Assembly (NCBI GenBank): GCA_035510155.1
Contig: DATKHR010000338.1
Location: forward strand, 1 to 15,957
Source: DATKHR01 sp035510155
GTDB taxonomy: Bacteria; Acidobacteriota; Vicinamibacteria; Vicinamibacterales; CAVVIG01
Length of the DNA: 15,957 bases
Direction of reading: 5' to 3'
The position numbers and the translations under genes were made by a program. Under the pieces are notes generated by a model that did no database searches, had not been told where the DNA came from, and saw nothing but the letters and a program-made list of their open reading frames with translations. Positions 14,884 through 15,957 of this stretch are shown here, piece by piece. The stretch's first letter is position 1; each line of letters begins with the position of its first letter.

Positions 14884-14914
14884 TCCTTAGGCGTCCTTAA
14901 GCGAGTCGTTAAGC
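14884..14914 (-). promoter_or_regulatory. tandem direct repeats, candidate KdpE-binding boxes
   Basis: Three 9-bp half-sites lie in the gap between kdpE and the structural genes. Read on the minus strand they are GCTTAACGA (14914-14906), GCTTAAGGA (14902-14894) and GCCTAAGGA (14892-14884), spaced 12 and 10 bp apart. About one helical turn between direct repeats is the usual arrangement for OmpR/PhoB-family regulators, to which KdpE belongs. A weak -10-like TAGATT (14863-14858) follows downstream with no good -35, as expected of an activator-dependent promoter. A partial fourth copy may lie near 14873-14880. Confidence 0.5.
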
Positions 14915-14925
14915 CTCGCGCGGCG

Positions 14926-14943
14926 GGTTCTGACGGAAGAACC
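14926..14943. other. 6-bp inverted repeat at the end of kdpE
   Basis: GGTTCT (14926-14931) and AGAACC (14938-14943) pair around GACGGA. The repeat touches the kdpE stop codon. It has no T-run, so it is at best a weak transcription stop or pause between the regulatory and structural genes, or an mRNA-end stabiliser. Confidence 0.35.
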
Positions 14944-15647
14944 TAGGATTTTGTCGACGGGGGCAGATGCAGCCGGTACCCGACCCAGGGCTCCGTCAGC
15001 AGATGCACCGGAGCCGAAGGCTTGGCTTCGATCTTCTTTCTGAGCTGGTTGACGACCACGCGGAGGTAATCCACCTGATCGCCGTAGTCAGGCCCCCATA
15101 CCGCCTGCAGGAGCTCGCGATGCGTCAATACTTTGTTCGCATGCGCCACGAGGTAACGCAGCAGATCGAATTCCTTCGGGGTCAGACGCACCCGCTTCCC
15201 ATGCCGCGTCACCTGCCGGGTATCGAAGTCGACGTCGGCCGAGCCAACTGCGAGACGTCCGGACGCCGGGCCGTGCGCTGACGGCGTCCGCCGAAGCGCC
15301 GCGCGAATTCGCGCCGAGAGCTCCTGGATATTGAACGGCTTGGTGACATAATCGTCCGCCCCGGCATCGAGTGCCCCGACTTTATCGAGCTCATCGTCTC
15401 GCACCGTCAGCATGATGATGGCGATCTCGGATTGCGTGCGGATCTGGCGGCACGCTTCCAGTCCGCCCATGTCCGGCATGTTCATGTCGAGCAGTACCAG
15501 ATCGAACCGCTGCTCGCGAAGCTTCTCGAGCGCTCCTTCGCCGCCTTTGGCGTCGTCCACTTCATAGCCCTGTCCGGTCAGGCTGACGCGCATGACGCGC
15601 CGAATCTGCGGATCGTCGTCTACGATGAGAATACGTCCCGCGCTCAT
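14943..15647 (-). CDS. kdpE: KdpE-like response regulator (OmpR/PhoB family)
   Basis: This 234-residue DNA-binding response regulator has an N-terminal receiver domain. The acidic pocket is at residues 10-12 (VDDDP), the phospho-acceptor is Asp54 (LVLLDMNMPDMGG), Thr81 is conserved and Lys103 sits in YVTKPF. A C-terminal winged helix follows, with RLTPKEFDLLRYL, the recognition region VNQLRKKIE and the wing ending VGYRLHLP. All phosphorylation residues are intact. Its position directly before the kdp structural genes and after a histidine kinase identifies it as KdpE, which activates kdpFABC when K+ is scarce. The ATG overlaps the kinase stop by 4 nt (ATGA). Confidence 0.92.
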   Translation of the reverse strand: MSAGRILIVDDDPQIRRVMRVSLTGQGYEVDDAKGGEGALEKLREQRFDLVLLDMNMPDMGGLEACRQIRTQSEIAIIMLTVRDDELDKVGALDAGADDYVTKPFNIQELSARIRAALRRTPSAHGPASGRLAVGSADVDFDTRQVTRHGKRVRLTPKEFDLLRYLVAHANKVLTHRELLQAVWGPDYGDQVDYLRVVVNQLRKKIEAKPSAPVHLLTEPWVGYRLHLPPSTKS

Positions 15648-15957
15648 CGCGTGGCCCCTCCCCGGGGCAGCGACAGCGTGAACTCCACTCCAACGTCCGG
15701 CCCGCTCGACATGGTTACCTCGCCGCCGTGTGCCTGCGCGATGTGCTGCACGATCGCGAGCCCCATGCCGGAGCCGGGCACGCGCCGCGCCTCGGCGCCC
15801 CGATAGAAACGCTCGAAAACACGCGCCTGCTCGCGCTCGGGAATAGGCGGGCCCGAATTGCGAACCGCAATCTCGCTTCTCTCCCCATTCGAGCCGCCCG
15901 GACCGCCTCGGCCGCCGCCCGCCGCGGTAATCTCTATTCGCGAAGTGGGCGGCGAAT
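15644..15957 (-). CDS. sensor histidine kinase, C-terminal part (cut by window edge)
   Basis: About 104 C-terminal residues of a histidine kinase are visible; the rest lies beyond the right edge. They contain part of the ATP-binding domain: RNSGPPIP at the place of the G1 box, the F-box region FERFYRGAEAR, the G2 box GSGMGLAIV, then QHIAQAHGGEV and the terminal strand VEFTLSLPRG. A Gly-rich insertion (GGGRGGPGG) precedes the G1 region. It is coupled to kdpE through an ATGA overlap and is presumably the KdpE kinase. Whether it also has KdpD-type membrane helices cannot be seen. Because two separate KdpD-N proteins exist in this window, a split KdpD is likely. Confidence 0.85.
   Translation of the reverse strand, partial: SPPTSRIEITAAGGGRGGPGGSNGERSEIAVRNSGPPIPEREQARVFERFYRGAEARRVPGSGMGLAIVQHIAQAHGGEVTMSSGPDVGVEFTLSLPRGGATR

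Overview
The window is high-GC bacterial chromosomal DNA. A TonB-dependent receptor of about 1,170 residues with an N-terminal carboxypeptidase-regulatory-like domain, plus a kdp locus whose KdpD is broken into stand-alone sensor pieces, suggests Acidobacteriota, perhaps a Vicinamibacteria-like lineage. This placement is inferred from gene style only; there is no rRNA or other marker gene.

Layout. (1) 1-~625 has no convincing gene. It holds strong hairpins, a degenerate 12-bp tandem repeat, a 13-bp direct repeat 220 bp apart and a possible minus-strand promoter. (2) 626-943 (+) is a CsoR/RcnR-family metal-sensing repressor with the full His3/Cys35/His60/His64 ligand set of RcnR, and a palindromic operator-like site just upstream. 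(3) 977-3390 (-) holds two tandem, non-identical KdpD N-terminal sensor proteins (Walker-type KdpD domain plus universal-stress domain), neither with a kinase domain. (4) 3598-9491 (+) is a three-gene module: TonB-dependent receptor, AAHS-type aromatic-acid MFS transporter and ACMSD-like amidohydrolase/decarboxylase. A near-perfect palindrome lies in its upstream region. (5) 9552-15957 (-) is the potassium uptake locus, transcribed as histidine kinase (cut by the window edge), kdpE, a Usp-like protein, a 33-residue membrane peptide, kdpF, kdpA, kdpB, kdpC. Most of these genes overlap or nearly touch.

How the parts work together. KdpFABC is the high-affinity ATP-driven K+ pump. The separate histidine kinase and KdpE supply phosphorelay control, and the two KdpD-N proteins at 977-3390 probably supply the cytoplasmic sensing that a full KdpD carries in one chain. 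The 3598-9491 module lies on the opposite strand between kdpC and the KdpD-N pair, as if inserted into a kdp regulon. It probably imports and decarboxylates an aromatic acid. Two arrays of a 7-bp repeat (core ACGAGCN) lie at kdp gene borders. One fills the whole gap between the 33-residue ORF and kdpF, and a variant unit of that array supplies the kdpF ribosome-binding site.

The observations most worth following up are the heptamer arrays, the small membrane ORF upstream of kdpF, the doubled and divergent KdpD-N proteins, the tandem KdpE-like boxes, and the unexplained structured region at the left end.
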